A DNA stretch of 64,000 nucleotides, taken from positions 1,638,501-1,702,500 of the forward strand of contig NZ_OX030782.1 of assembly GCF_943733665.1 (NCBI RefSeq), written 5' to 3'. The notes beneath the pieces were generated by a model. That model made no database searches. It saw nothing but the letters and a program-made list of their open reading frames with translations, and was not told the origin of the DNA. The position numbers were made by a program, and so were the translations under genes. Each line of letters starts with the position of its first letter. Position 1 is the first letter of the stretch. Origin of the DNA: Aquimarina sp. Aq107. GTDB lineage: Bacteria; Bacteroidota; Bacteroidia; Flavobacteriales; Flavobacteriaceae. Positions 37,957 through 46,589 of this stretch are shown piece after piece.

Positions 37957-38423
37957 TTCAAAATCTGAAATTGCTTAGTACTGCCTTTATATTTTAGCTT
38001 TATTGCGCTAGAAGAACCTTTTACAAGTTGCACCTCGGAAAAAGAATCTTTGATTTTCATTAATTGATCAGTTCCGTTAATTTCTACTAAAAATATTGCT
38101 GAAGAATTATTTTGAGCAGAAACCAAGCCTTTATAACGAATCGAAGGCCAAATCGTTTCTTGTTTTTTACTTTTTGTTTTTCCTTTTTTAGGAGTCGTTT
38201 TTTTAGGACGATATATAGTTCCTAAAAACGGATCTCTATCCACATCACTAATAGAGAATTTTTCTCGTTCCTTAGTTTTTATTGTAGCAAAAGAAACATT
38301 AGTAATAGTAGATACCACAGGATCTTCATCAGAAAAGGCATCTACCACCTGAAAAATAATAGCACCCCAAATAAAGACTACTAATGGTAATAATATATAT
38401 AATCCTTTTTTTCCTTTTAACAT
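37953..38423 (-). CDS. PilP/GspC-like periplasmic linker protein
   Basis: 156 residues with one N-terminal membrane helix (LYILLPLVVFIWGAIIFQVV), then the DRDPFLG motif typical of PilP/GspC, a Lys-rich linker (PKKTTPKKGKTKSKKQ) and a small beta domain (IRYKGLVSAQNNSSAIFLVEI) as in GspC homology regions. It should connect the inner-membrane platform to the secretin. It is 4 bases from the FN3-like lipoprotein upstream. Confidence 0.82.
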   Translation of the reverse strand: MLKGKKGLYILLPLVVFIWGAIIFQVVDAFSDEDPVVSTITNVSFATIKTKEREKFSISDVDRDPFLGTIYRPKKTTPKKGKTKSKKQETIWPSIRYKGLVSAQNNSSAIFLVEINGTDQLMKIKDSFSEVQLVKGSSSAIKLKYKGSTKQFQILN

Positions 38424-38427
38424 CGTA

Positions 38428-39357
38428 TTAATTTATGGTAAAACTAAAGGTGTCGCTAGCTTCACTTTGATTACCAGCTTCATCAAAAGCTTTTATAAAC
38501 CAATAATAAGTTTCTCCAGTATCTAAAGTAATATCTGCAGGAGAAGTTACACGGTCTTTTGTAACTAGATCTGTTAATTGATCATTACGATAAACATATA
38601 TACTGTCAAATTCGGTACTTCCTTCTACAGCTTCTCTAGTCCAAGAAAAAGAAACCATGGTATCCGTTAGTATTGCTTGATTTGCAGGTGTAGTGGCAAT
38701 TGGTTTCAGCGGATTCATACTATCTACAGTAAGAGTCCTACTAAAATACAAGGTATTTTGCGTATCATTCTCCGCACGAACTCGCCAAGTAGTTACACCT
38801 TCAGGAAATGTGAGTTGGATAGAATTATTTGTGCTAGTATTTTCATCAATAACTTGATCACTTTCGTCTAATAATTGAATTCTATAAGCAGTAGCGTCAG
38901 TAACAGATTGCCATTGTAATGTAACAGCTGTATTATTAACAATCGTATTGTCTTCTGGGGATGATAACAGTACTTCTCTAGCAGAAAAATCCTCACTTTC
39001 GATAATACTAAAACTAGCTGTAGTATATATAGTTTCCGATCCAGAGTTCTGAGCTCGTACCCTCCATTGATAATCATTTTTTACTAATGTTGTACTAAAG
39101 TTCGTAAGTGTAACGGTAGTGTCTTCTACAATTTGTGAAGCATTTTCGAAGGTAGGCCTTGCTATCTGAAGTCTGTAGGACGTAGCTTGATCGACAGCAT
39201 TCCAACTAAAAGATATAGATGTGTTTTCTACTTGTGATCCATCAGAAGGAGCAATGATAGTGACAAGGTCATCCGTAATGTCTTCTTCAAACAGAATTTC
39301 TTCGCAACTAAATAAGGTAAGTAGGAAGATGGTTATATATAAGAATTGTTTTTTCAT
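38428..39357 (-). CDS. Lipoprotein with fibronectin type III-like repeats
   Basis: About 309 residues. The signal ends in a lipobox (LLTLFSCEE), then three FN3/Ig-like modules of ~95 residues follow, each starting with a P..G..V/I..T..SFSW or LQW pattern (ISFSWNAVDQATSYRLQIA; VTLQWQSVTDATAYRIQL; VSFSWTREAVEGSTEFDSIYVY). It heads the downstream secretion block and may be its outer-membrane pilotin-like or surface scaffold. ATGs at 39366 and 39357 are both possible; 39357 gives the shorter leader. Confidence 0.8.
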   Translation of the reverse strand: MKKQFLYITIFLLTLFSCEEILFEEDITDDLVTIIAPSDGSQVENTSISFSWNAVDQATSYRLQIARPTFENASQIVEDTTVTLTNFSTTLVKNDYQWRVRAQNSGSETIYTTASFSIIESEDFSAREVLLSSPEDNTIVNNTAVTLQWQSVTDATAYRIQLLDESDQVIDENTSTNNSIQLTFPEGVTTWRVRAENDTQNTLYFSRTLTVDSMNPLKPIATTPANQAILTDTMVSFSWTREAVEGSTEFDSIYVYRNDQLTDLVTKDRVTSPADITLDTGETYYWFIKAFDEAGNQSEASDTFSFTIN

Positions 39358-39376
39358 AGGAATCATTTCTTGCTTG

Positions 39377-39400
39377 TTTTCTTAAGTCGTGTTAAGAAAA
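39377..39400. other. AU-rich inverted repeat in the leader of the secretion block
   Basis: TTTTCTTAA (39377-39385) pairs with TTAAGAAAA (39392-39400) around a 6-base loop. It lies between the 39432-40166 lipoprotein gene and the FN3-like gene and may be a weak attenuator. No strong T-run is seen on the minus strand. Confidence 0.35.
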
Positions 39401-39431
39401 TGCAACTTCAACTAATATTCTGTAGTTGCTT

Positions 39432-40166
39432 TTATAATTTTAAATAATTTATTTTTTCTTTTGCTTTTTCAGCATTTTTATAAGTGTCTTTTGGGCAATT
39501 ATCATTTTCATCGACGATGTCAAAAAGAGAAACTCTTCTTTTATCATTTTCTCCCCAACAGAAATAAGATAATCGATAGCCGAATATCGTGGTATCCGAA
39601 AAATCTATGGTTTTATGGCTTTTTCCATCTGTTACTAGTGATAATTCATATTGCTTGTAATTTTTATTTACTAAAAATACAGCCTCTGCGGATTGAATTT
39701 CTTTAATAATTTGTGGAGATACCGACATCGAAACAGAAGATATCATTTCTGCATCCTGTTGTCGTTTTAGATATTCAATGGTTTGCTGATTGTATCCTTG
39801 TTCTAATTCTGAAATAATCGATACCCAATCAATCAATTCTATTTTTAGAAATTGTGGTTTGGTATCTACAGAATCTATATAGGTAATTTGTTGCGGATTA
39901 TTAGGGGATGAATTTTTATATGCTTTAAATGTAGTTTTATCAAAAGTAGTTGGAGTAATCCCCACACGAATTCCTTTTTTATAGGTTGGTATGGTAGTTA
40001 CCTGAAAATCGGTATTGAGCATATGATTTTCGTGTATACCGATAACCCCTAAAGCTACAGGAGTTGTAGTTGCTGTATGCATTGCTGATTTGTTGACCGA
40101 TATACTACGACAGCCAAGGAAACTTGCAAAGCTACATACTACTAAAAAATATTTTTTAAACTGCAT
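39432..40166 (-). CDS. Uncharacterised lipoprotein, first gene after GGTAACA element copy 3
   Basis: 244 residues. The signal ends with a lipobox (SFASFLGCRS, Cys at ~19). No known domain is recognised. The body holds a proline/threonine-rich N-terminus, an amphipathic helix around SIISELEQGYNQQTIEYLKR and mixed beta strands. It precedes the FN3-like gene by ~75 bases on the same strand, and the putative ECF-type element lies ~120 bases upstream of its ATG, so it may head the transcript that includes the downstream secretion block. Confidence 0.7.
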   Translation of the reverse strand: MQFKKYFLVVCSFASFLGCRSISVNKSAMHTATTTPVALGVIGIHENHMLNTDFQVTTIPTYKKGIRVGITPTTFDKTTFKAYKNSSPNNPQQITYIDSVDTKPQFLKIELIDWVSIISELEQGYNQQTIEYLKRQQDAEMISSVSMSVSPQIIKEIQSAEAVFLVNKNYKQYELSLVTDGKSHKTIDFSDTTIFGYRLSYFCWGENDKRRVSLFDIVDENDNCPKDTYKNAEKAKEKINYLKL

Positions 40167-40287
40167 AAATTATGTTTTGTATCTACCACAAAATGAGCCG
40201 CCAAAGATAATAGAAGCCAGCAAATTATACTAATGAGCTGCTGATTATTATGACTGTTATGCACTTACTTATGGTTTCTTATACTAT

Positions 40288-40314
40288 AGTGTCGGTTAGA
40301 AGAGATTTGTTACC
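40288..40314 (-). promoter_or_regulatory. GGTAACA-N13-YGACACT element, copy 3
   Basis: On the minus strand: GGTAACA (40314-40308), 13 bases, CGACACT (40294-40288), then ATAGTATA. An A-rich tract (AAAAAAAATTACCAAAATC) precedes it. It points toward the lipoprotein gene starting at 40166. Confidence 0.6.
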
Positions 40315-40340
40315 ATGATTTTGGTAATTTTTTTTGGTTG

Positions 40341-40500
40341 GGTGTCAAGAGTCAGGTGTCGGATGTTTGATGTCGGGTGTTTGATGTAGGGTGTTTGATG
40401 TCGGGTGTTTGATGTAGGGTGTTTGATGTCGGGTGTTTGATGTCAAATGTCAGATATCGGGTGTTTGATGACTGAGGTCGGGTTTTCGTTGTCAGGTACT
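40341..40500. repeat. Short tandem repeats (14-bp unit, GATGTCGGGTGTTT type)
   Basis: The core 40372-40441 consists of alternating 14-base units TCGGGTGTTTGATG and TAGGGTGTTTGATG, five consecutive copies, flanked by degenerate relatives. Similar GATGTC-rich DNA recurs at 52.1, 52.8, 53.25 and 53.95 kb. The units carry no spacer/repeat alternation and no cas genes are near. Confidence 0.85.
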
Positions 40501-40540
40501 CTAGGTCCGAGGCACGCGTTTTCTAACCTTTAGCTTCGCT

Positions 40541-41155
40541 TCAATTACAATCATTGTTATAATACTCAACCACTTCTCTGATATGTCTTTTTTTAAACTC
40601 TTTAGTTTGTATTTTTTCTACTAACGAAGCACAATCTTCAAAATAGGCAGATGCCGCTTTTTTAAAGTTCTTACTGAATAGTTGATTAGACCCTAAATGG
40701 GTAACTTCTTCTTCATTACCTCTCTGTACATAATAGTTATTAATCGAATAATAATTACCCGCGCCAAAACCTACACCCGCACCGCCAAAACCACCTGTAC
40801 CCATATTTGCATTTGCAACGTACCCTTCGCTATGTATTCTGTAGAGCGTAACTTTCCCTTTTTCTATAAGTTGTAAAACTTTTGAGAATTCGCTGTCTTT
40901 TACAGGTCGATATACATATGTATTTATTTCGCCACCTTCATAGATTTTTACTTTTTCTAGTTCTTCAAAACTGTATTTTATAGCCTTTTCTTTTCTAGCT
41001 TTTCTGAATTTTACTTTACCAAAACTTTTTATTTTTCCTAATCCTTCTAAAACTGTTCCGTCCTTAAAAGTAAGAATTGCTTTGGTTTTTTGTGCTTGCA
41101 ACTGTACCGTAGAAAAAGCAAGTAGTAGGAAGAGTAGGTGAGCGGTATATTTCAT
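40541..41155 (-). CDS. Secreted protein of unknown function, downstream of GGTAACA element copy 4
   Basis: 204 residues from the ATG at 41155; the longer frame adds an unlikely leader. A signal peptide (FLLLAFSTVQLQAQ) precedes a beta-rich start (KAILTFKDGTVLEGLGKIKSFG), followed by a Gly-rich stretch (GTGGFGGAGVGFGAGNYY, ~120-137) and a helical C-terminus with two cysteines (ASAYFEDC and YNNDCN). No family is recognised. The putative ECF-type element ends ~30 bases before the start codon, the most promoter-like distance of the five. Confidence 0.75.
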   Translation of the reverse strand: MKYTAHLLFLLLAFSTVQLQAQKTKAILTFKDGTVLEGLGKIKSFGKVKFRKARKEKAIKYSFEELEKVKIYEGGEINTYVYRPVKDSEFSKVLQLIEKGKVTLYRIHSEGYVANANMGTGGFGGAGVGFGAGNYYSINNYYVQRGNEEEVTHLGSNQLFSKNFKKAASAYFEDCASLVEKIQTKEFKKRHIREVVEYYNNDCN

Positions 41156-41186
41156 TTTTATGTTTTCGTTTTTTGTTATATACATA

Positions 41187-41213
41187 AGTGTCATAATGTG
41201 GTAGAATGTTACC
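41187..41213 (-). promoter_or_regulatory. GGTAACA-N13-YGACACT element, copy 4
   Basis: On the minus strand: GGTAACA (41213-41207), 13 bases, TGACACT (41193-41187), then TATGTATA as in copy 1. An upstream A-tract (TTAAAAAAACCGAAAAC) is present. Transcription would start ~25 bases before the ATG at 41155. Confidence 0.65.
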
Positions 41214-41326
41214 GTATGTTTTCGGTTTTTTTAACAGACGATACTTATTGATGGACAGCAATTGTTTTAATGAATGTAAAGATATAACTAGGAAAAGCTT
41301 ACTGATTAGATGATGTATAAAGCTGG

Positions 41327-41353
41327 TTGGGCTAATTATTTTTAGTACATTTA
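41327..41353 (+). promoter_or_regulatory. Promoter-like sequence before the small ORF
   Basis: TTGG/TTG (41327-41330) and TACATTTA (41346-41353) in a GTACATTTAGAAGG context almost identical to that at 34195-34208. One mismatch to TAnnTTTG. Confidence 0.35.
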
Positions 41354-41380
41354 GAAGGATTCAATATATACATAAGAACG

Positions 41381-41539
41381 ATGAAAAAAGTAAAAAGTAT
41401 TACGACATATAAGAAATACCAAATAAAAATTGATACTACAAGAAAAATAATAGGAGGAACTGCTACTGATGATCTTGCCAAATGGAGAAAAAATATCGAA
41501 GATGGTATGATCGATCGTAGATCAACTATAGGTGGCTAG
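41381..41539 (+). CDS. Small ORF (52 residues), hypothetical basic peptide
   Basis: ATG to TAG, beginning MKKVKSITTYKKYQIKIDTT, with a central DDLAKWRKNIEDGM helix and ending in GG. It is preceded by a promoter-like sequence and followed ~60 bases later by a 15-bp hairpin, which supports expression. The Gly-Gly end recalls peptide-precursor leaders, but no modification or transport gene is adjacent. It could equally be an ordinary small protein. Confidence 0.45.
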   Translation: MKKVKSITTYKKYQIKIDTTRKIIGGTATDDLAKWRKNIEDGMIDRRSTIGG

Positions 41540-41599
41540 ATTTATTTATTCTTTCTTTCTACTTATTAGTTCGAAATAAAAAGTTGCTTTACGATATGG

Positions 41600-41641
41600 A
41601 ACACAACAGCTATAAATTATCAAGCTTATAGCTGTTGTGTT
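41600..41641. terminator. Strong hairpin between convergent genes
   Basis: A perfect 15-bp stem (AACACAACAGCTATA, 41600-41614, with 41627-41641) and a 12-base loop. It sits between the small plus-strand ORF and the minus-strand lipoprotein gene. The T-run is weak on both sides, so terminator activity is probable but not certain. Confidence 0.6.
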
Positions 41642-41704
41642 ATCGCTTACTCATACGCTTCCAATCTTTACCGCCACTAGTTACAAACTAGCGGTAGCGG
41701 GGGT

Positions 41705-42181
41705 TTAATCTCTTAAATACCATCTATCAATAATTTTTTTGAAATTATTGAGGTTCTTATTTCTAAAAAAAGTTTTAGGATCATTTATTCTAACCAAATT
41801 ATAATGTTCAAAATTATCAGGATTTATAAAAACATTTTGTTCATAATCGACCTTCAAATATGGAACATTTATTTTAATAAATTCCGAAACCATCGTTTTT
41901 AAAAACTGTTGTTCTTTTGGATTTCCTTTAATAGTTTCAACAGAAACAATATTCTCACTTTTTTTGTCCACTATGATAGTAGAATTGTAAACTAAACTAT
42001 TTTTCTCGAAAATGAGCAAGATTATGTTACCATCTTTATCAAGCCCTCTATTTCGAAATTCGAGCCCAGTGAAAATTTCAAAATTAAATGAATCATAATT
42101 TAATACTAATTTTTTATACCTAGGAGTATTGCAACTCATTAATACAAAAAGTGTAATAATTGTTAAACTGATTTTTTTCAT
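41705..42181 (-). CDS. Lipoprotein coupled to the RHS gene, candidate immunity protein
   Basis: 158 residues. The lipobox is in FVLMSCNTP (Cys ~17). The body is beta-rich then helical (EQQFLKTMVSEFIKINVPYL), with no recognised family. Its ATG overlaps the RHS stop codon by 4 bases (42178-42181), implying coupled translation. Polymorphic-toxin loci typically place the cognate immunity gene directly after the toxin, so this is the leading but unproven role. Confidence 0.7.
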   Translation of the reverse strand: MKKISLTIITLFVLMSCNTPRYKKLVLNYDSFNFEIFTGLEFRNRGLDKDGNIILLIFEKNSLVYNSTIIVDKKSENIVSVETIKGNPKEQQFLKTMVSEFIKINVPYLKVDYEQNVFINPDNFEHYNLVRINDPKTFFRNKNLNNFKKIIDRWYLRD

Positions 42182-45100
42182 AATCTATCTAATATGGTTC
42201 CACGATAATCATAACTTCCATCTACATTTTTATAATGCCAACCTTGTGATCTAGCATAATAAAACCCTTGTTTAATAGATAATTGATCATCCATAGAATC
42301 AAGCTGAGGAGAATATCCGTTCAAAGCATTTTTAACCCAACCAAAACTGTTAGCATGAGCTCCTAACAGAGGTATTGCAACAAATTGGATTTGTAAAGTA
42401 GCAGCAGAAGCTCCTAATAAAAAATTTCCAAAGTTATGATTATTAAAACCAGTATCGTCAAAAACATAAATAGTTCCATAGGTATTAGTACCAGGCCAAG
42501 CATCTGCTAATCCATTTTTAGATTTTATTGCATAATCTAATTCTCCCTTGCCAACACCTTCTTGAAGCATATAGCTAATAACATTATTTCTATTATCTTT
42601 ATCAAAAGCACCACCATTAATTAACAAATTCCTAACATCTTCTTTATTAACAACAACTAATTTATCATAGACACCATCAAGAATATTTTTTACGTCGTTT
42701 TCCGTATCTGAGAATTCAAAATTTGTCCAACCATTTTCATCACTTCCGTATTGACCTCTAGTACCAAAAAGAAGGTTGTGCCACCATACATCACTATCAA
42801 CACCTATGTAATTTCCATCAGAGTCAAACCTAATATTTTTAGCCCCATCAGGATCAATACCAATAACAGGGTTATTTCCCATTGCCATATATGGTGAATG
42901 ATATTGCCCCGCTGGATCAGTAGTCAACCAACGTCCAATCCTTGCATCCCAAAGCCTTAACTCAAACGCTTCCTTCCCTGTTTCAGGATCTACTTCTTGT
43001 CCTTGGTATGCGTAGCGATACCCTTCGGCTCCGCTCAGGGTACGATTGGGCATTGGCATACCAAAGGGATAGTAATCGGTAGCACTTACGGCCATTGCAG
43101 TACCAGTTTCTTGATCTCTGGTTACCACTGCACGCACATTACCCAAATGATCTGTTAGTTGGTATAAACTCTTTCCTCCACCAAATAATCCTCTTTTATA
43201 AACGCCTAATCTATTTGCTCCATAGATCGTATGTTCCGCAATTGAGGCTGTAGATCCTCCTCCAGGAACATTGGCATTAAATTTGTTATATATAGCCATG
43301 GCAGTACCTGCAGCATCTCTTACGTAAAAAGTTGTTGTTGTAGCGCTACTATTTGGATTATAGGATTCCTTACGTACCCTATGATTTTTATCATTGTAAA
43401 AGAACTTCACCAAGGTTTGATTATCTTTTCTAACCTCAGTCACCAATCCACTGGCGTTATAAAGATACTCAATATTTTCTTCATTGTTCTTTACCAGTTG
43501 CCCTATTTCATTATACTCATAGTTATTTCCATCTTGATCTTCGATATCATCTGCATCGGATACTGCACCTACGGTATCATCTACCCGCAGCAATTGATTG
43601 GGTTTGTTTGTTTTGTATGCATACGATAGTTTATCCATGGCATTACTTCCATTAGCATTGTCCTTATTACGATTCAATGATTGTATGTTTCCATTAGCAT
43701 CGTAGGTAATGTTAGATACATTATAATCTCCATCACCCAATACTGTCCCATCAGTTATAATCTTAGCACTAAAAGTACGACCGGTCGTTGCGGTGATACT
43801 AAAACCGTTTTCTAAGGTAATAGATCGTCTAGCTTCTGCATCTGTAGTGCTACTAACAGGTTGGTTTAATGGATCTAAATCCAAAGGGATACTAGGGTCT
43901 GCTTCATTAACCGGTTGGTTAAAACTAGCTCCTGTTAACCAATTGTTTTTGTTGTATGTATAATAGTAACTATTAGGAGTATTGGTTATATCTGGTCTAT
44001 TAGTGTTCCAAGTAATTGATTTTATATTTCCATTATATTGATTGATCCCTGCACTTGTACGAGCCACAGATCTTGGAGTGTTAGTACGAGTATAGTCGTT
44101 ATCATAATAATGTAGGTTCATCCCAAAAAGATCATCAATATCTTGTGCTGGGTTATTAGTATCATCAAGCGTAGGGTCATTTATACTTTTTAAAGCACCA
44201 TTTAGGGCGTAGACATAGTCTATTTTTTGTAATCCTTCGGCCAGATTTAACGTTTTTAATGCACCGGTTTCATTATACTCATAGGTAGCATGTTCCGTAT
44301 AAGGACCATTAATGTTAGTAGCTGTTTCTACTTTGGTAAGACTATAATCATTTGTATCATAAGTGTATTTATGTATAAATAAATCCGATGTACTGTGTTT
44401 TTGATACACTACTCTGTTTACTTGACTTGTAATTGGATCATATTCATAATCGATCGTTTTATCTCCTAAATCCGCAATATTTTGTACAATCCATTGCACT
44501 CTACCATAGATATCATAACTATAATAGGTAGTGGTATTTTCGTTTTCGGTTTTTGCCACATTACCTGATAAGAATGATGGATTGGCGTAGCTGCTGTGGA
44601 CACCTGATAGATAGTTTTTATCAGATTGTATTAATGCATCGTAGATGGTAAGGTGTTGTTCTTTTCTAGTTCCAGAAGGTAAAGCCGTATCTGGATTTGC
44701 CGTGGTAAAATTACCATTGACTAAAACACCACTTTCTGTAGGCCTTCCTAGTTGATCATAATTGGTATATGAGAATTCACCAGCTGCCAATTGTTTACTA
44801 TTTTGAGAGTAGCGAATTTGTCCATCGCTACGGTATTTAAACCAAGCTTCACCTTCATCAGGACTTTTGGTATAGGTTAATTGTCCTAATGCATTATACT
44901 CAAAGGTACTTTCTAATTGTACTAAAGGTTGTTTGCTACTTAGTAAACGTCCTGCTTTATCGTATTCATTTAAGCTATAATCATAATAGTTTTCTGGATA
45001 ATTAACAGAAATACTATTGGCAATATAATCGTCTGTATCTGTAATTGCAATTCTATAAAATCCATTCGATAAGCTACCTATGTTGGTAGTAACGATTTCT

Positions 45101-46563
45101 TCTGTGATTAGATCATACACCGTAATACCAGGATTACTGGATAATGAGATTCCACTTCTACCAACAGGAATATGAATATCTACAAATCCTTGTTCACTGA
45201 TTTTTACTGAGGATGTTCTAGAGTTAGCAATACCACCTTCTTCATTACCACTTCTAGCGGCTGCTAATGTTCTACCATCTGTATCCGTAAAGACTACAGC
45301 TTCGATACCGTGTATATCTCTAGATACGGTTTTTATGATTTTATAGTCATCATATTTAGAATCCCCAAAAGCTCCGAGCTTTGATAATTCTTGTCCTGCG
45401 GGCATAGAAAATACATGGCCCTGTTTCCATTGATCGTCCATTTTGTTACCACCAATAGTTTTTAAAGCAGTTCCAGGATTTAAATCACTATAAATAGTTC
45501 TAGAATAAGGTCTATTTGTAATGTCTTGATATGGGTCACTATTGTTATTTTCACTATAGTACCATCCTAATGTATTTGCTCCATCCGTAACAGGAGTAGG
45601 ATTTTCTAGATCAGTATTTTCATAATCACTGATATTAAAATCAGCGTTACCTGATTTTTTAATAAACCCATCTTTATAAGTAAAACTTGGATTACCTCCA
45701 ATTGGAGCACTTAGTGTGCTTAATGCTGGTCTTCCTTGACTATCATAACGTATTTCTGATGCCCAGGTTTTTTTAGCCTTTGTATCAAAAGTTTGAGATT
45801 GTGTTCCTTTACCCAAATCATCATAATAACTTACGCTAGCTCCTATGAAATTACCTACTACATTTTCAGTAATTCCATAACTATTTACAGATACCCAATT
45901 TTTATCTGTATCAGTAACAGAAAAAGGTCCATAGCTTTCATCAGTGATTTCAAAACCACTTTGCGCATAGGACATGGACAAAATACCTGGATTAACTCCA
46001 ACTTCTATTAGATTGTAACTTTGTATTCCTGCACGATTCCAAGATAAATTAGCATCAGTAACCGTAGCGATCACCTGATTGTTAAAGAGGAAACGTAATT
46101 GTGTACTACTTAATTTTTCAATACGTATACGATCCGTAGTTTGCAGTATGACATCTTCTAATTTCCCCAGTTCTGTTCCATCTGGTTTTTTAGCGGTTAT
46201 TGTGTATCGATTTCCTACTAAATCATTCCTAGAATTATGTACAATAGTAATGGTATATCCATTGCTACCGTTTAAACTCGTTGAGACAGTTTGTGATAAG
46301 AATATGGATGCTGAAGAGAATTTTGTTTCTACAAAACCACCTAGATTATTACCATCAACCTTGAAATTAGTAATTTCAAAATGCCCGGTAGTTTGTTCTT
46401 GGGATAATACTTCGTGTGATAATAGGTTTCCGTTTCCTGATACTGTATTAGAATTGATGATATCAAAACCAGTATTCTGATACCAGTTTAAATCTTGAGC
46501 TGTTCCCCAAAAAGATAAAACTAGTACTAAAAAACAAGTGCTATATGTTTTAAAATTTTTCAT
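42178..46563 (-). CDS. RHS-repeat protein with variable C-terminal (polymorphic-toxin-like) domain
   Basis: 1461 residues. A signal peptide (FLVLVLSFWGTAQ) leads into a beta-sandwich region (to ~220), then RHS/YD repeats (YDDLGKGTQ, YDQLGRPTESG, YNALGQLTYTKSPDEGE, YEYNEIGQLVKN and more). The RHS core near residues 1130-1240 reads LYQLTDHLGNVRAVVTRD, FELRLWDARIGRWLTTDPAG and ends DPDGA. A ~220-residue C-terminal extension follows, unrelated in character (FNNHNFGNFLLGASAATLQ and HANSFGWVKNALNGYSPQLD). RHS shells encapsulate and autoproteolytically release such tips; toxicity is inferred. Confidence 0.88.
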   Translation of the reverse strand: MKNFKTYSTCFLVLVLSFWGTAQDLNWYQNTGFDIINSNTVSGNGNLLSHEVLSQEQTTGHFEITNFKVDGNNLGGFVETKFSSASIFLSQTVSTSLNGSNGYTITIVHNSRNDLVGNRYTITAKKPDGTELGKLEDVILQTTDRIRIEKLSSTQLRFLFNNQVIATVTDANLSWNRAGIQSYNLIEVGVNPGILSMSYAQSGFEITDESYGPFSVTDTDKNWVSVNSYGITENVVGNFIGASVSYYDDLGKGTQSQTFDTKAKKTWASEIRYDSQGRPALSTLSAPIGGNPSFTYKDGFIKKSGNADFNISDYENTDLENPTPVTDGANTLGWYYSENNNSDPYQDITNRPYSRTIYSDLNPGTALKTIGGNKMDDQWKQGHVFSMPAGQELSKLGAFGDSKYDDYKIIKTVSRDIHGIEAVVFTDTDGRTLAAARSGNEEGGIANSRTSSVKISEQGFVDIHIPVGRSGISLSSNPGITVYDLITEEIVTTNIGSLSNGFYRIAITDTDDYIANSISVNYPENYYDYSLNEYDKAGRLLSSKQPLVQLESTFEYNALGQLTYTKSPDEGEAWFKYRSDGQIRYSQNSKQLAAGEFSYTNYDQLGRPTESGVLVNGNFTTANPDTALPSGTRKEQHLTIYDALIQSDKNYLSGVHSSYANPSFLSGNVAKTENENTTTYYSYDIYGRVQWIVQNIADLGDKTIDYEYDPITSQVNRVVYQKHSTSDLFIHKYTYDTNDYSLTKVETATNINGPYTEHATYEYNETGALKTLNLAEGLQKIDYVYALNGALKSINDPTLDDTNNPAQDIDDLFGMNLHYYDNDYTRTNTPRSVARTSAGINQYNGNIKSITWNTNRPDITNTPNSYYYTYNKNNWLTGASFNQPVNEADPSIPLDLDPLNQPVSSTTDAEARRSITLENGFSITATTGRTFSAKIITDGTVLGDGDYNVSNITYDANGNIQSLNRNKDNANGSNAMDKLSYAYKTNKPNQLLRVDDTVGAVSDADDIEDQDGNNYEYNEIGQLVKNNEENIEYLYNASGLVTEVRKDNQTLVKFFYNDKNHRVRKESYNPNSSATTTTFYVRDAAGTAMAIYNKFNANVPGGGSTASIAEHTIYGANRLGVYKRGLFGGGKSLYQLTDHLGNVRAVVTRDQETGTAMAVSATDYYPFGMPMPNRTLSGAEGYRYAYQGQEVDPETGKEAFELRLWDARIGRWLTTDPAGQYHSPYMAMGNNPVIGIDPDGAKNIRFDSDGNYIGVDSDVWWHNLLFGTRGQYGSDENGWTNFEFSDTENDVKNILDGVYDKLVVVNKEDVRNLLINGGAFDKDNRNNVISYMLQEGVGKGELDYAIKSKNGLADAWPGTNTYGTIYVFDDTGFNNHNFGNFLLGASAATLQIQFVAIPLLGAHANSFGWVKNALNGYSPQLDSMDDQLSIKQGFYYARSQGWHYKNVDGSYDYRGTILDRL

Positions 46564-46589
46564 TCTTTATTTTCTTTTAAACTGGTTAT

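Larger units (their letters stand above)
40167..40540. other. Gene-free stretch: promoter-like element and short tandem repeats
   Basis: No frame is supported here. It holds the copy-3 element at 40288-40314 and the tandem-repeat array at 40341-40500; the remaining sequence is featureless AT-rich DNA. Confidence 0.6.

Noticed and set aside
40341..40500. Possible CRISPR array at 40.34-40.5 kb
   Set aside because: The units are 14 bases in direct tandem with no unique spacers, and no cas genes are nearby.
41669..41696. Second hairpin (TACCGCC...GCGGTA) near the end of the candidate immunity gene
   Set aside because: The stem needs a three-base bulge and no T-run follows; not annotated as a terminator.
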